A stretch of DNA of 64,000 nucleotides from Aphelocoma coerulescens (taxonomy: Eukaryota; Chordata; Aves; Passeriformes; Corvidae), in NCBI RefSeq assembly GCF_041296385.1, contig NW_027184083.1:2604001-2668000 (forward strand). The letters are read 5' to 3'. The notes under the pieces are model-generated. The model did no database searches. It saw only the letters and a program-made list of their open reading frames with translations, and was not told where the DNA came from. Position numbers and translations under genes: made by a program. Shown in pieces: positions 61,394-64,000 of this stretch; the first letter of the stretch is position 1; each line of letters begins with the position of its first letter.

Positions 61394-63230
61394 GTAGTGG
61401 AGGATCCCACAAGGAATGGTGTGCTGCTTGACCTTAAACTAACAAAAAGGGAAGGCCTTGTTGGAGATGTGAAGGTTGGGGGCAGCCTTGGCTGCAGTGA
61501 CCATGACATTGTGGAGTTCAGTATCTGGTGAGGAGGAAGCAAGGCAGCAAGTAAGATTGCAACCATGGACTTCAGGAGAGCTAACTTTAGGCTCTTCAGG
61601 GATCTTCTTGAAAGAATCCCATGAGAACAGACCCTGCAGGAAAGAGAGAGCTGATTCAAGCACCATTTCCTCCAGGCTCAAGAACAGTGTATCCCAATGA
61701 GCAAGAAATCCAGTAAAAGGGACAAGAGACATGCATGGATGAACAAGGAGCTCCTGCCAATACTCAAGCATAAGCAGGAAATACACAGGAGATGGAAGCC
61801 TGGACAGGTCACTTGTAGTGATTATAGAGAGGCTGTCAGAGTAAGTAGAAATGAGACAAGGAAGGCCAAGGCCCATCTGGAATTAAATCTGGGCAAAGAT
61901 GTCAAGGACTTCAAGATGGGTTTCTTCAAATACATCGGTAACAAAAGGAAAACAAAGGATAATATGGACCCATTACTAAATGGAGGCGAGACCCTGGTAA
62001 CAGAGGACGCAGAGAAGGCAGAGTTACTGAATGCCTTCTTTGCATTGGCCTTCACTGACAAAACCAGCCCTCAGGGATCTCTGGCCCAGGAGATCAGGGT
62101 AAAGGAATCTTGGAAGGAAGACTTTCCCTTCATCAAGGAGGATTGGGTCAGAGAACACCTAGGCAAACTTGACATCCACAAGTCCATGGGCCCTGACAGG
62201 ATGCATCCAACACTGCTGAGCAAGCTGGTGGACATCATAGCAAGGCCACTCATGATCATCTTTGGAAGGTCATGGCAATCACGAAAGGTGCCTGAGGACT
62301 GGAAGAAAGCAAATGGCACTCCAGTCTTCAAAAAGGGTAAGAAGGAGAACCCAGGGAACAACCATCCAGTCAGCCTCACGTCAATTCCTGGAAAGGTGAT
62401 GGAGTGCCTCATTCAGCAGGCAATCTCTCTCCACATGGATGACAAGAATGTGAATCTATGCTGACGACTCCTGATCACCAAATGTAAATCATGCTTGTCC
62501 AGCCTGATTGCCTTCTATGATGATATGACTACCTGGATGGATAAGGGGAGAGCAGTGGATATTGTCTACCCTGAGTTCAGCAAGGCTTTCAACACTGTCT
62601 CTCATGACTTCCTCATATTCAAACTCAGGAAGTGTGGACTGGATTGAGAATGGGCTGAATGGCAAATCTCAGAGGGTTGTAATCAGTGGCCCAGGATCTA
62701 ATTGGAGGACTGTCACTACTGGTGTCCCCAAGGTTCAATACTGGGCCCAGTATTGTTTAACTTATTCATCAGTGACTTGGATGAAGGGGCAGATGCCTCC
62801 TCAGCAAGTTTGCTGACAACACAGAACTGGGAGGAGTGGCCGATGCCCCAGAGGGCTGTGCAGGCCTTCAGAAGGACCTGAATAGGTTGGAGAGATGAGC
62901 AGAGAGGAACTGTCTGAAATCCAACAAAGGCAAGTGCAGGCTAAGAATAACCCCAGGCACCAGTATAGACTGGGGGCTGACCTGCTGGAAAGCAGCTCTG
63001 CCAAGAAGGACCTGGGGATCCTGGTCAACAACAAACTGTCCATGAGCCAGCAGTGTGCCCTTGTGGCCAAGAAGGCCAATGGTACCTGGGGTGCCTTAGG
63101 AAGAGCATTGTCAACAGGTCAAGGGAGGTGATTTTGCCCCTCTACTCAGCCCTGATGAGGTCACATCTAGAGTGCTGTGTCCAGTTCTGGGCTCATCAGT
63201 AGGAGAGGCATGGAGCTCCTGGAGTGAGTC
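61394..63230 (+). pseudogene. CR1 ORF2 reverse transcriptase
   Basis: Open from 61697 to 62464 (WMNKELLPILKHKQEIHRRW, FFKYIGNKRKTKDNMDPLL, KSMGPDRMHPTLLSKLVD, VPEDWKKANGTPVFKKGKK), i.e. the linker and fingers of CR1 RT. The frame then breaks. Later parts resemble the TSYxDD-adjacent and thumb regions with frameshifts, e.g. CCAG-type cDNA text at 62815-63200. Confidence 0.9.
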
Positions 63231-63346
63231 TAGCGAAGGGTGACAAAGATAAGGAATCAGAGCGTCTTTGTGTTCAAGAAATGACTGGACATGACACTTA
63301 GTGCTATGGTCTAGCTGACAAGGTGGTGATCAGTCCAAGTTTGGAC

Positions 63347-64000
63347 TCACAGAATCAAAGAATCAATTAGGTTGTGGAAAAGACCTCTGAGATCATCAAG
63401 TTAAACCTTTGTCTGAACAACACCATGTCAACTAGATCATGGCACTAAGTGCCACGTCCAGTTCTTTCTTAAACACCTCCAAGGATGGTGACTCCACCAC
63501 CTCCCTGGGCAGCCTGTTCCAATGCTTGACAACCCTTTCTGTGAAGAAATTCCACCTAACGTCCAGCCTGAACCTCCCCTGGCACAGCTTAAGGCTATGT
63601 CCTCTCATCCGGTCACTAGTTACCTGGGAGAAGAGGCCGACCCCCAGCTGTCTGCGACCTCCTTTCAGGTAGTGGTCTCCCTTGATAAGGTCTTCCTTGA
63701 GCTTCCTTTTCTCCAGGCTAAATAACCCCAGCTCCCTCAGCCATTCCTCGTAGGACTTGTGCTCTAGACCCTTCACCATATCTGTTGCCCTTCTCTGGAC
63801 ATGCTGCAGCACCTCAATGTCTTTCTTGAGGGGCCCAGAACTGGACACAGTACTCGAGGTGCGGCCTCAGCAGTGCTGAGAACAGAGGGACAATCACTGC
63901 CCTTGTCCTGCTGGCCACACTATTTCTGATACAAGCCAGGATGCCATTGGCCTTCTTGTCTACCCAGACACTGCCGTCTCATGTTCAGGCAGCTGTTGAC
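63347..64000 (-). mobile_element. Second CR1, 3' part, tail-to-tail with the first
   Basis: On the minus strand, ORF2 end reads [20 protein letters not shown] and [40 protein letters not shown] and FKKELD, the conserved CR1 ORF2 C-terminus, followed by a 3' UTR ending with the gattctttgattct repeat near 63347. Cut by the window end. Confidence 0.93.

Larger units (their letters stand above)
57320..63343 (+). mobile_element. Long CR1 LINE broken by three LTRs
   Basis: From a 5' region with tandem-like promoter text (57380-57560) through ORF1, ORF2 endonuclease, RT and a 3' part ending near 63343. Nearly full length, though stops, frameshifts and LTR insertions (58626-58986, 59430-60300, 60671-61389) inactivate it. 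Part of the RT between 62465 and 62640 is degraded. Confidence 0.9.

Noticed and set aside
63231..63346. Considered as a tRNA-headed SINE between the two CR1s
   Set aside because: The text matches CR1 3' UTR style and has no A/B boxes.

Overview
The window is vertebrate nuclear DNA from a bird. Four spliced exons on the + strand (31901-31979, 49163-49238, 50502-50615, 50849-50942) encode consecutive parts of sorting nexin-2 (SNX2). All have correct phases and GT/AG borders. CR1 retrotransposons (57.3-64.0 kb, 35.0-35.6 kb, 32.4 kb) and LTR families with bird-type consensus fill the introns. The heavy retrovirus load would suit a songbird, but I cannot name the species. No bacterial genes, rRNA or CRISPR are present.

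Layout. 1-2.8 kb: solo and broken LTRs. 2.82-30.97 kb: a Russian-doll tower of endogenous retroviruses in the SNX2 intron. ERV-A (class I, gamma-like, minus strand, 2822-30970) is split by ERV-B (class II, beta-like, 4200-24911). ERV-B is split in gag by ERV-C (ERV-L-like, 7383-23174). ERV-C is split in gag by ERV-D (ERV-L-like, 13840-21185) and in pol by a short plus-strand LTR element (9995-12217). Target duplications of 5-6 bp support every junction except the ERV-A ends. 31-49 kb: SNX2 exon, then decayed gamma-like gag/pol/env pieces on the minus strand (45.5-36.4 kb) cut by solo LTRs. 49-51 kb: three SNX2 exons. 51-57 kb: a second decayed minus-strand provirus. 57.3-63.3 kb: one long CR1 broken by three LTR insertions, then a second CR1 on the opposite strand to the window end.

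The most notable item is the 2.2 kb element at 9995-12217. Its two 293-bp LTRs appear identical and it is flanked by GGTAGA on both sides. It has no pro, pol or env. It carries one intact 433-codon ORF (10406-11707): an aromatic, helical, matrix-like N-terminus, an Arg/Ala/Gly-rich linker from CpG-rich DNA, and an intronless Y-box-type cold-shock domain. It looks like a non-autonomous retroelement that captured a host Y-box gene. The cold-shock domain may stand in for nucleocapsid. A solo LTR of the same family lies at 37711-38002.

A second notable system is ERV-D: nearly identical LTRs, an intact Pol, no env, a Gag with predicted membrane-spanning N-terminal segments, and an in-frame UAG between gag and pol inside a perfect hairpin whose core is shared with ERV-C.
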